This document shows positions 45,233 through 53,109 of a DNA stretch of 64,000 nucleotides, piece after piece. Numbering within the stretch: the first letter of the stretch is position 1; every line of letters starts with the position of its first letter. A program made the position numbers and the translations under genes. The notes beneath the pieces were generated by a model that saw only the letters and a program-made list of their open reading frames with translations, did not search any database and was not told where the DNA came from. Origin of the DNA: DAISVY01 sp036826635 (lineage in GTDB: Bacteria > Zixibacteria > MSB-5A5 > GN15 > FEB-12); the NCBI GenBank assembly GCA_036826635.1, contig DAISVY010000009.1, forward strand, positions 112,004-176,003, given 5' to 3'.

Positions 45233-45940
45233 ATGCCGCTGATTGAAACCAATGACCTGTGGAAGACGTACGAAATGGGCTCGGAGAAAGTCCACGCCCT
45301 GCGCGGCTGCACTCTTACCATAGAACGCGGGGAATACGTAGCGATTATGGGACCCTCGGGTTCCGGCAAGTCTACGCTGATGAATCTGATCGGCTGTCTC
45401 GATAGCCCGACGCAGGGGGAATACTGGCTTAACGGCAAGAAGGTCAGCCAGATGAACGACAATGAACTGGCCAATATCCGCAATCGGGAAATAGGGTTCG
45501 TTTTTCAGACTTTCAATCTGTTACCCCGGGTGACTTCCTTGCACAATGTCGAACTTCCGCTCGTTTATAACGGTACTCCCACCGTCGAGAGGGAACGCAT
45601 GGCGCGGGAAGCCCTGACACGCGTGCAGTTGGGCGATCGGGTTAACCACAAACCGACCGAGCTTTCCGGCGGACAGCGCCAGCGGGTGGCCGTGGCCCGA
45701 GCCCTGGTGAACAACCCGTCTTTGATCCTTGCCGACGAACCGACCGGCAACTTAGACAGCAAAACGTCCCTGGAGATAATGAAGCTGTTCAATGATCTGC
45801 ACGCCCAGGGAAACACCATTGTAGTGGTAACGCACGAGAGAGATATAGCCCTGTACGCCCACCGTGTGCTTTCGATTCTCGACGGCCAGATCGCCACCGA
45901 TGAAACCATAGCGGAAAGCGAGCGGAACGGGATACACTGA
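45233..45940 (+). CDS. MacB/LolD-type ABC transporter ATPase
   Basis: A 235-residue nucleotide-binding subunit. Walker [10 protein letters not shown] (about 37-45), Q-loop [19 protein letters not shown] (about 88-106), signature [10 protein letters not shown] (about 142-151) and Walker [14 protein letters not shown] (about 161-173). This set is typical of the LolD/MacB/FtsE group. Two separate permease genes follow, so the ATPase could serve both as a heterodimeric transporter. GGAGAGG precedes the start codon. Confidence 0.95.
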   Translation: MPLIETNDLWKTYEMGSEKVHALRGCTLTIERGEYVAIMGPSGSGKSTLMNLIGCLDSPTQGEYWLNGKKVSQMNDNELANIRNREIGFVFQTFNLLPRVTSLHNVELPLVYNGTPTVERERMAREALTRVQLGDRVNHKPTELSGGQRQRVAVARALVNNPSLILADEPTGNLDSKTSLEIMKLFNDLHAQGNTIVVVTHERDIALYAHRVLSILDGQIATDETIAESERNGIH

Positions 45941-45953
45941 GCCGAACCGTGTT

Positions 45954-47177
45954 ATGACTACGATCATGTCCATATTTCGGATCGCCTGTGGCGCGATAAT
46001 GTCGAACAAGTTACGCTCCGGCCTGACTTTTATCGGTATCGTCATCGGTGTTACGTCGGTAATGACCATTATCTCGGCCCTGGAAGGGATGATGGGTACG
46101 ATCCGGAAGGATTTGGATACGCTCGGTCCGTCCACGTTCATGGTGGATCGGGCCATGATTATTACGTCGGAAGAACAGGCTCGGGAGGCGCGTAAGCGCA
46201 AGCCGATTACGCTCGATGACTGCGAGGCTATAGAAAAATCGTGCGTACTGTGCGAGAAGCTCTCTCCCCGGATTTACACCAGTGCCCGGGTGAAATACGA
46301 TACTCAGGAATTGCGAAACGTGGGCGTTATGGGCGGCCGGGCCAATTTCGTGGATATAGTTGATTTCGAAGTGGCCCGGGGACGTTTTCACTCCGTGGAG
46401 GACGATCTGTATCGACGGCGGGTTATTTTCATAGGTGACCAGATACGCGAAAACCTTTTTAGCGGAGTCGAGCCGCTGGGCAAGGAGATCAAGTTAGCCG
46501 GGAAGAAATATACGGTTATCGGGGTGGCCAAGAAGCGGGGCGCGATGTTCGGCGAAAGTCAGGACAATTTCGTAGTTATACCGCTGTCGGCGTTTATCCG
46601 GCAGTTCGGTCAACCGCGCTGGGGGTTGAACCTGATGGTCAAGGCCGTTTCGGTGGAACAGCTCAATGAGGCTATGGATGAGGTGCGGGTGGTATTGCGC
46701 TCGCGGCGAAACGTGCCTTATAACGAGCCGGACGATTTCGATATGTTGACGGCCGAAGGGGCGCTGGATCTGCTGAATCAACTCACGCGGCTGTTCCGTT
46801 TCGGACTCATAGGCATATCGGCGATCTCGCTGGTAATCGGCGGTATCGTGGTAATGAATATCATGATGGTGTCGGTGACCGAAAGAACCCGCGAAATCGG
46901 TATTCGCAAATCACTCGGAGCCAAACAGCAGCATATTCTGATGCAGTTTTTGTTCGAGGCGGTGTTGTTGACTTTTTCGGGAGGGGTAATTGGGATCGTG
47001 CTGGGTTATATAATCGCCAGTTTTCTGGTAGGGATGATGGATATGAATATATCCCCTTCCACTCTGGCTATTGTGGCCGGTTTGAGCATTTCCGGCGGTA
47101 TAGGTTTGATATTCGGTGTCTATCCGGCCATGAAGGCGGCCCGGTTGGATCCCGTTAAGGCGCTCAGTTATGAATAG
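45954..47177 (+). CDS. MacB/FtsX-like ABC permease (first)
   Basis: A 407-residue permease in the MacB topology: N-terminal TM helix (about 20-42, GLTFIGIVIGVTSVMTII), a large periplasmic MacB-PCD-like domain (about 50-265) and three C-terminal TM helices (about 280-310, 330-355 and 368-395). The conserved FtsX segment EIGIRKSLGAKQQHILMQFL lies near 317. It ends with the family tail PVKALSYE. No strong ribosome binding site is seen. It is a close paralogue of the next gene. Confidence 0.92.
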   Translation: MTTIMSIFRIACGAIMSNKLRSGLTFIGIVIGVTSVMTIISALEGMMGTIRKDLDTLGPSTFMVDRAMIITSEEQAREARKRKPITLDDCEAIEKSCVLCEKLSPRIYTSARVKYDTQELRNVGVMGGRANFVDIVDFEVARGRFHSVEDDLYRRRVIFIGDQIRENLFSGVEPLGKEIKLAGKKYTVIGVAKKRGAMFGESQDNFVVIPLSAFIRQFGQPRWGLNLMVKAVSVEQLNEAMDEVRVVLRSRRNVPYNEPDDFDMLTAEGALDLLNQLTRLFRFGLIGISAISLVIGGIVVMNIMMVSVTERTREIGIRKSLGAKQQHILMQFLFEAVLLTFSGGVIGIVLGYIIASFLVGMMDMNISPSTLAIVAGLSISGGIGLIFGVYPAMKAARLDPVKALSYE

Positions 47178-47186
47178 GGTAACCCT

Positions 47187-48437
47187 GTGCTTCTGACCGC
47201 GGTTGAAATAAAAGACGCCATAGTGATGGCGTTGTCGTCGGTGAAGACGAATAAATTCCGTTCGGCTCTGACGATTCTCGGAGTCATGGTCGGAGTCGGT
47301 TCCGTGATCGCCATGGCGGCGGTTATCGACGGTTTGAATATGGCGGCCGAAAAAGAAATCGATGCCATGGGTTCGAATATCATCATGGTTACCAAGTTCG
47401 AGACGGGCATAGACTGGGATGATATCACCGACGAGATGCGTAATCGACCGCCGATCACGGTGGGCGAAGCCGAAACTATTCGTGACAACTGCCCTTCGAT
47501 AGACGGAGTGGCGCCGCATAATTATTACTGGCGCAACGGTGGCAATGAAGCGAAGTTTATGAATCGCAAATTCAGCAATCCCAGTTTTATGGGAACCTGG
47601 CCGGCCTATGTGCGGGTGCGTACCAAGGACCTTCAGGACGGCCGTTTTATCAATCCCACCGATTTGCAGTATCGTTTGATGGTCTGTGTGATAGGTCATG
47701 ATATTGCCGAGGTCCTTTTCCCCGATGGCGGTGCCGTGGGCGAGGAAATCAGGGTCAACGGACAGAAATTCGAAGTTATCGGTGTTTACGAGGATGTCAA
47801 ATCCAGCTTCGGGAACGATTTCGAAAACCGGGTTATAACTGTCCCGTTGACCACTTTCGAGAAATTGATTCCGTGGGAGGAAGAACTCTCTCTGCAGACG
47901 CGGGCCAGAAGCTACGATCTGGTTGAACAGGCCCAGGAAGAGATTATCAACGCTCTGCGCGTTTACAGGAAAGTACCCTTTGATAAGCCGAATAATTTCG
48001 CCCTGTCGACTCAGGAACAATTCAAGGAACAGGTGGCCAGTATTACCGACGTTATCTATCTGGTTATGTTGGTTATTACCTCCGTGGGCCTGATGGTGGG
48101 CGGAATCGGTGTGATGAACATCATGCTCGTTTCGGTAACCGAGCGGACTCGCGAGATAGGTATCCGCAAAGCTATCGGGGCCAAACGATCCAATATCATC
48201 CTTCAGTTTCTTACCGAAGCCATGTCGCTATCCGGTGTCGGGGGGGTAGTGGGCGTGATCGGAGGAGTCGCGCTCGGGTTAATTATAAACAGTATGGCCG
48301 ATTTCCCCGTCACTTTACCGGTGTTTTGGGTGGTGGTCGGTTTTGTCGTATCGGTCTCCGTTGGGCTTGTCTCGGGAGTCTACCCGGCCGTCAAGGCGGC
48401 CCGGCTGGATCCTATCGAGGCGCTGAGATACGAATAA
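47187..48437 (+). CDS. MacB/FtsX-like ABC permease (second)
   Basis: A 416-residue paralogue of the upstream permease with the same layout: N-terminal TM helix (about 25-48, RSALTILGVMVGVGSVIAM), periplasmic domain (about 55-275), the segment EIGIRKAIGAKRSNIILQFL (about 330-349) and a C-terminal tail PIEALRYE. The start appears to be GTG at 47187, 9 nt after the preceding gene's stop, with only a weak AGGGT upstream. Two different permeases with one ATPase suggest a heterodimeric transporter, which differs from the homodimeric fused MacB. Confidence 0.9.
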   Translation: MLLTAVEIKDAIVMALSSVKTNKFRSALTILGVMVGVGSVIAMAAVIDGLNMAAEKEIDAMGSNIIMVTKFETGIDWDDITDEMRNRPPITVGEAETIRDNCPSIDGVAPHNYYWRNGGNEAKFMNRKFSNPSFMGTWPAYVRVRTKDLQDGRFINPTDLQYRLMVCVIGHDIAEVLFPDGGAVGEEIRVNGQKFEVIGVYEDVKSSFGNDFENRVITVPLTTFEKLIPWEEELSLQTRARSYDLVEQAQEEIINALRVYRKVPFDKPNNFALSTQEQFKEQVASITDVIYLVMLVITSVGLMVGGIGVMNIMLVSVTERTREIGIRKAIGAKRSNIILQFLTEAMSLSGVGGVVGVIGGVALGLIINSMADFPVTLPVFWVVVGFVVSVSVGLVSGVYPAVKAARLDPIEALRYE

Positions 48438-48517
48438 TCGGCAAATCGGCCCCTCCCGCAGCCGTGGCTGCAAATCCCATTTTTTGAATCTTGCCGACCG
48501 ATGTTTCGGGTGTTAGA

Positions 48518-48548
48518 TTGAAACCCAACCGGGAACGGCCTGTTATAT
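48518..48548 (+). promoter_or_regulatory. Putative promoter for the first GWxTD gene
   Basis: TTGAAA at 48518-48523 and a TTATAT-like -10 at 48543-48548. The ATG at 48559 lies 10 nt after the -10 and no ribosome binding site is visible, so the mRNA may be leaderless. Confidence 0.35.
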
Positions 48549-48558
48549 GGTATAAACT

Positions 48559-49893
48559 ATGTTTGGCTCATCGATAAAAACCTGTGTGCTGTCCCTTGGA
48601 CTGATTCTGTTCTGGTGCGGGGTGGCCCCGGGACAGTTTGCTACTTCTCCTTTCGCATCCATACCCGAGTATGACCTGGTTGTTGATTACGGACATTTCC
48701 GCTCTTCTCAGCCCGGAAAAGCACGCCTGGAATTGTACTACAAGGTTTTCAATTCCGCCCTTGAGTTTCAGGCTCAGAAAGATCTGTTCGTAGCCGAATA
48801 CGAACTGACGGTTGAAATAGAAGACAATGACGGCAAACAGGTAGAGAAAATCACGCGTGACAAAAAAGTTGCCGTCACCGCCGACAAGCGGGCCGAATCC
48901 AGGCTGGACTATCGCACCAGCCAGATCAATTTTGATCTGCTTCCGGCCAAGTACAAGGTTAAGGTTACTCTCGGGGATAAGCATTCCTCCCGGGTCCTGA
49001 CGCGCGATTTTGAAGTCAATCTCGACGAACTCAGGCGGGATGAGCCCGAACTCTCGCGGGTCGAATTCGTTCAGGCTTTCCGTATAAAAGGGCCGGACGC
49101 AAGTGTTTTCGACAAAGGCAACATGGTCGTCGTTCCTTCGGTAACCAGAGATTTCGGAGGCGATGACGAGTCGAGTGTAGCTTACTATTTTGAGATTTAC
49201 CCGGGTTCCGAATCTTCGGCTAAGGTTGTTGTCGAAACGAAAGTGCGACACAGCACGAAGGGATTGTGCTATCGCGATACGCTGCACGTGACGCTTGGAA
49301 GCGAGCCGGAACGGCAACTTCGAGAGATTTCACTGGAGTATCTTCCGCCCGGCGAATGCGAAATGGAAGTAATTTTACGTGGCCGTCGGAATAAGAAACT
49401 GGACGAATGGAAAGAAAAGTTTGACGTCGTTTGGTCTCAGGAAGCCATGGTCCGAACCGGCTGGAATATAACGGTGGAACAACTTGCCCTGATTGCGGAG
49501 CCGGGTGAAGTTGACCACATGAAAAAGCTGGAGACCTACGATGAGCGTATGGAGGCCCTGGCCGAGTTCTGGCTGGCGCGTGATCCTATCGCGGGAACGG
49601 CTATCAATGAAGGCAAGCGGGAGTTTTATCGGCGGATAGCGGTGGCCAATCGTAGTTTCGGTGTCATGATGCGCGAAGGTTGGCGGACCGACCGTGGCCG
49701 GATATATATCCGTTACGGTAATCCCGACGAGATCGAGGACGAGCCGTTCTCTCTCAATTCCCCTCCGTATCAAATCTGGTATTACTATAGTCAGAATCGC
49801 TATCGTCGCTTCGTGTTCATTGATGAGAACGAAGACGGCGATTATCGGCTGCAATATCCGTATGATGGTCTCTATCAGCGGCCCGACTTTTAA
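48559..49893 (+). CDS. Secreted GWxTD-domain protein (first of two)
   Basis: A 444-residue protein with a signal peptide (about 1-25, ending PGQFA). Beta-rich domains at about 35-290 are followed by a helical region (about 290-360) and the C-terminal GWxTD domain with the motif Gly374-Trp-Arg-Thr-Asp378 followed by RGRIYIRYGNPDEIE. The protein ends in a YQIWYYY..NRYRRFVFIDEN stretch. GWxTD proteins occur mainly in the FCB group and Acidobacteria, and their role is not established. No lipobox Cys is seen. Confidence 0.88.
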   Translation: MFGSSIKTCVLSLGLILFWCGVAPGQFATSPFASIPEYDLVVDYGHFRSSQPGKARLELYYKVFNSALEFQAQKDLFVAEYELTVEIEDNDGKQVEKITRDKKVAVTADKRAESRLDYRTSQINFDLLPAKYKVKVTLGDKHSSRVLTRDFEVNLDELRRDEPELSRVEFVQAFRIKGPDASVFDKGNMVVVPSVTRDFGGDDESSVAYYFEIYPGSESSAKVVVETKVRHSTKGLCYRDTLHVTLGSEPERQLREISLEYLPPGECEMEVILRGRRNKKLDEWKEKFDVVWSQEAMVRTGWNITVEQLALIAEPGEVDHMKKLETYDERMEALAEFWLARDPIAGTAINEGKREFYRRIAVANRSFGVMMREGWRTDRGRIYIRYGNPDEIEDEPFSLNSPPYQIWYYYSQNRYRRFVFIDENEDGDYRLQYPYDGLYQRPDF

Positions 49894-49902
49894 GAGGATG
49901 CA

Positions 49903-51339
49903 ATGAATCGTCGTGTTATGACCAAAGGGCTGTTTTTCACTGCGCTGAGTCTGTTGCTGGCGTTTGTTATCAGCGCCGTCCCGGGGAAGGTGATGGCCGG
50001 CAATCTTACCGTTTATGCCGGGGCTACTTTTTTCGACAATCCGGAATTGGATTCGGTGGTGCTTGTTGAGTTTCCGTTTACGCTCAACCGTCATGAGTTC
50101 GAGTTCTTCCGAGACAGTGTTACCGGGATATACTCGGCGCGGATATTTGCCCAGGTGACCGTTTACGGGGTGGACGGTCTTCCGGTTGATTCCGCCACCA
50201 CCTATTTTGCGGCTGCTGTGGCCGATGCCAAAGAGGCGGCGGAGGAGGGCATAAAGCTGTTCAATAACCTCGGTCTTCTGCTTCGGCCGGGTGTTTATTC
50301 GGGCCGTCTGGCGGTCGTTGACGTAGTCAGTAAGGCCGAAGGAGAATTTTTCTACGATAAGATCGTCGTGGAACCTCCCCGCAAGGATCGGCTGACCATC
50401 GGCGGGAAGTGCCTGGCCTATCATATAGCCTACGTGGGAGACAGTGCCCGGGCGGCCAGTATACGCACCGTGAAGAACGGCTTTAATGTTCTGTGCAATC
50501 CGCTGGGGATATTCGGTGTCAAGGATACGGCGGTGTATTTCTATGCCGAGTTGTACAATCTCGATTACAGCCCGGACAACCCTTCCGATTTCAGGCTGGC
50601 CTATGCCGTTCTGGATGATTCCGGGGAGGTCTTCCGTGATCTCGGTTATCGTATAAAACAAAAGCCCGGTTCCACCGTGGTTATTACGGAATCGTTCGAT
50701 ATTGCCTGGTGGCCGGTCGGTAACTACCGCCTCAATGTAGTGGCGACCGACCTGCTCTCTCAGCAGAGCGATTCCCAGCAAGTGGCTTTTCGAATCTTTT
50801 CACCCGATGAACTGCCCAGCCAGGAACTTCCCGCTCAGGTGTGGGATCCGGCCGATACGCTCAGTCCCGAAGTGCGGGAACGGCTGGTATTCTACCTTCT
50901 GGATCCGGTTGAGAAAAGGATGTTCAATTCGCTCAGCGAAGAAGGTCGGGCGAACTATCTTGACCAGTACTGGCAGCAGCACGACAGCAACCCGGACACC
51001 GAGCTTAACGAGGATCGTCTGGAAGCGCTTAAACGGTATGAGTTCTGTAATAAGTATTTTTCGACGGATGGTGAGAAGAACAACGGCTGGTCCACCGACC
51101 GGGGTCGCATATATATGATCTATGGTCCGTGGGAAGAAAAGGATGATATTCAAACGCCGGTCGTCGGTAATCCGTTCATAATCTGGTATTATCACAGTAT
51201 CAGGGAAGGAGCCGTGTTCGTTTTCGAAGACAAACGAAATATCGGTGACTACCAGCTCGTGCATTCCAACGTCGAAGGGGAGACGTACAACAGCGAATGG
51301 AAGACACGCCTGGACGAAGAGCTTTATAAGATCGATTAA
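49903..51339 (+). CDS. Secreted GWxTD-domain protein (second)
   Basis: A 478-residue protein with a signal peptide (about 1-31, ending VMAGN), beta-rich domains to about residue 310, a helical region (about 325-375, with LLDPVEKRMFNSL), then the GWxTD motif Gly395-Trp-Ser-Thr-Asp399 followed by RGRIYMIYGPWEEKDD, and a tail with IWYYHSI and VFEDKRNIGDYQLVHS. It lies 9 nt after the first GWxTD gene with an AGAGGATG ribosome binding site, so they form an operon. The two are paralogues with diverged N-termini. A bidirectional terminator follows. Confidence 0.88.
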   Translation: MNRRVMTKGLFFTALSLLLAFVISAVPGKVMAGNLTVYAGATFFDNPELDSVVLVEFPFTLNRHEFEFFRDSVTGIYSARIFAQVTVYGVDGLPVDSATTYFAAAVADAKEAAEEGIKLFNNLGLLLRPGVYSGRLAVVDVVSKAEGEFFYDKIVVEPPRKDRLTIGGKCLAYHIAYVGDSARAASIRTVKNGFNVLCNPLGIFGVKDTAVYFYAELYNLDYSPDNPSDFRLAYAVLDDSGEVFRDLGYRIKQKPGSTVVITESFDIAWWPVGNYRLNVVATDLLSQQSDSQQVAFRIFSPDELPSQELPAQVWDPADTLSPEVRERLVFYLLDPVEKRMFNSLSEEGRANYLDQYWQQHDSNPDTELNEDRLEALKRYEFCNKYFSTDGEKNNGWSTDRGRIYMIYGPWEEKDDIQTPVVGNPFIIWYYHSIREGAVFVFEDKRNIGDYQLVHSNVEGETYNSEWKTRLDEELYKID

Positions 51340-51366
51340 GATCGGTATCGATCAATTCCGGGAGAT

Positions 51367-51400
51367 AAAAAAAGGCCGCCCTTTTCGGGCGGCCTTTCGT
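51367..51400. terminator. Bidirectional terminator between convergent genes
   Basis: The perfect 11-bp stem AAAGGCCGCCC (51371-51381) with GGGCGGCCTTT (51387-51397) has a TTTTC loop. An A run precedes it (51367-51373) and T-rich sequence follows. It serves the GWxTD operon and the DUF1573-like operon. Confidence 0.85.
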
Positions 51401-51425
51401 TTTGTGCTAGGCTTTGGTAAGTCCG

Positions 51426-52166
51426 TTACTTCTCCGATGATGCCGCTGGTCTGGGCGTCACTTGCGGTGAACGGACAGTGCGCTTAACCGGAACGGTAAA
51501 GCGGGTGTGCGGCTCGTCGCTCAGTTCGAAAGTGAAAGACTTTTCGAACGACTGATCCAGTACGTTGTCTTTCAGTTTCAAAACCGCTTCGGCCGTCTGA
51601 CCCGGTTTGAGTTTGTCCGGGAGGTTGACTTCGAAATAGTCATCCGAGCAGTAAACGAGCTTAACCTGCAATTCTTCGTCGGAAACATTGGCCAGATTGA
51701 ATTTCATCTGGTCTCGTTTCTTCTCCCCGAACTGGGATATATCGAGCTTATAGGGCTTGACGATAATCGGGTATGTCGAGTCCGGACGTGCGAGGACATG
51801 CGACGTAATCATCACCCGCTTGTGCGGCGGCCCTTCGTTAGTTTCAATTCTGGGCCGCTTGGTCACGCGGCTGGTGTACCGTTTCGTGCTGAAAATGATC
51901 TCAAGCCTGGTGCTGTCACCGACAGCAAGCACGTCTTTTTCAAGAGGTGCTTTGGTGCAGCCTCACCCAGGCACCACTTTCAGAATCTTAAGAGTATCGT
52001 CGCCGGTCGAATACAGCCAAAATATATGGCTGACTTTAGAATTTTGTGGAACGTACCCGAAGTCGAATTCTTCTTCCGGTAGTGTCATCAAAGGCGCTGC
52101 CTGGACTGACATAACCAGAAGAAGCAACCCGGCGAGAATTGCAATACTGATGACCAGTCTCTTCAT
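51426..52166 (-). CDS. DUF1573-like secreted protein with in-frame UGA, probable selenoprotein
   Basis: A 246-residue protein if the TGA at 51963-51965 is read through. The start is the ATG at 52166 with TAGGT upstream; the signal peptide ends near VQAAP (residue 25). Residues 33-110 follow the DUF1573/ASH-type pattern (EFDFGYVPQNSKVSHIFWL, then TGDDTLKILKVVPG). Residue 68 is TGA, followed by Gly-Cys-Thr-Lys-Ala-Pro. In the adjacent paralogue the same position is Cys66 of Thr-Gly-Cys-Gly-Cys. Reading resumes in the same frame to the TAA at 51426. A hairpin at 51927-51952 fits bSECIS rules. Selenocysteine insertion is therefore likely; a Cys-to-stop mutation is the alternative. Encoded second in an operon with the paralogue. 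Confidence 0.75.
51927..51952 (-). promoter_or_regulatory. Putative bacterial SECIS element downstream of the in-frame UGA
   Basis: On the mRNA: AAGCAC-C-UCUU-GAAA-AAGA-C-GUGCUU. That is a 6-bp lower stem, a C-C mismatch, a 4-bp upper stem and a GAAA apical loop. The loop begins 22 nt after the UGA and its first base is G, as expected for bSECIS elements. Confidence 0.6.
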
Positions 52167-52224
52167 GTTACCTACCAATCAAGATCATTACTCTGATTCT
52201 GTTTTCTATTCTACACAAATACTT

Positions 52225-52953
52225 CTATTTGGTTGTCGTAAAAATCGGCCGATAACTGAAGTCTCCACAGGCAACCGAAACCGTCAAGCGGTACATTTCG
52301 GTCGACGGGGAACCCAACTCCAGTGTAAATGACCCTTCCCAAGGGTCTTTTGTATATTCGGCGTCAATTCTCACTGTCCCCGTCGCAAAACCGCCCGCGG
52401 GAACCGTTTCGGGCAATTCAAGCTCATATCCCTTTTCTGACGTCGCTATCAACTGCACCACCAGATCGGTTTTGCTGTTGTTAACCAGATGAAACGTTTT
52501 GGTCAATTTGTCGGTTTTGTGGGGACTTTCGAAAATCAGCCCCTCCGGCCGGCAAAAGACCTCCAGTGTCGTATCTGGCAATTCTACAGCGACCGCTCTG
52601 AAAGTTAGTTTCTGCGGTCCTTCGGCGCTATTGGTGTAAACATACGCTGTTTGCGTTTGTTCACCGGCCGCACCTCTTATCTGCCAGAAAAACGTTACCC
52701 TTGCGCTGTCTCCCGGGGGGATCTCCGGGCTGGCTAATGGGGCCGAAAGGCAACCGCAACCGGTCTTGACCGTTCCGATAACGAGGGTGTCACCACCACA
52801 TGATCGGAACCAGGCGTTATAAACAACCGTGCGGTTTTGTCCTACCTGTCCGAAGTCAAACTCGGTGGGTTGGATTTCCAGTCCGGGCTCAGCCTGAGCG
52901 AGGGCGGAGACCAAAACCACGGCGAGTAAACAAACGGGAAGGGATTTCGTCAT
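52225..52953 (-). CDS. DUF1573-like secreted protein (Cys-Gly-Cys paralogue)
   Basis: A 242-residue protein with a signal peptide (about 1-21, ending ALAQA). A DUF1573/ASH-like beta domain at about 25-115 has FDFGQVGQNRTVVYNAWF and the motif TGCGC at 64-68, with Cys66 and Cys68 in the place where the following gene has UGA and Cys. A second beta domain (about 120-240) follows. It lies 58 nt upstream of the UGA-containing gene, so it is first in a two-gene operon. DUF1573 proteins are small periplasmic or surface beta-proteins with unknown roles; a metal or redox role of the CGC motif is a guess. Confidence 0.82.
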   Translation of the reverse strand: MTKSLPVCLLAVVLVSALAQAEPGLEIQPTEFDFGQVGQNRTVVYNAWFRSCGGDTLVIGTVKTGCGCLSAPLASPEIPPGDSARVTFFWQIRGAAGEQTQTAYVYTNSAEGPQKLTFRAVAVELPDTTLEVFCRPEGLIFESPHKTDKLTKTFHLVNNSKTDLVVQLIATSEKGYELELPETVPAGGFATGTVRIDAEYTKDPWEGSFTLELGSPSTEMYRLTVSVACGDFSYRPIFTTTK

Positions 52954-52968
52954 GGCTTCAACTACACA

Positions 52969-52995
52969 ATTGACGGAGCCAAAAGCCCCGTCAAT
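52969..52995 (-). promoter_or_regulatory. Hairpin in the leader of the DUF1573-like operon
   Basis: ATTGACGG (52988-52995 on the mRNA side) pairs with CCGTCAAT (52969-52976), with a short inner stem and TTTTG loop. It ends 15 nt before the start codon at 52953, so it could gate translation or be an operator. No function is assigned. Confidence 0.35.
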
Positions 52996-53109
52996 CGTAT
53001 TAAGATATTACATTGTCGTATCTTAGTCAAGGTCTTTTGGCTTTTTTGCCTTGTTTCGACGCGGCTTAAAAGATACCTTACGAACTGATAATCGCTTAGC
53101 GTGAGTGGA

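Noticed and set aside
48460..48500. GCAGCC...GGCTGC hairpin after the second permease gene as a terminator
   Set aside because: The loop would be only 2-4 nt and the T run starts several bases later; too weak to call.
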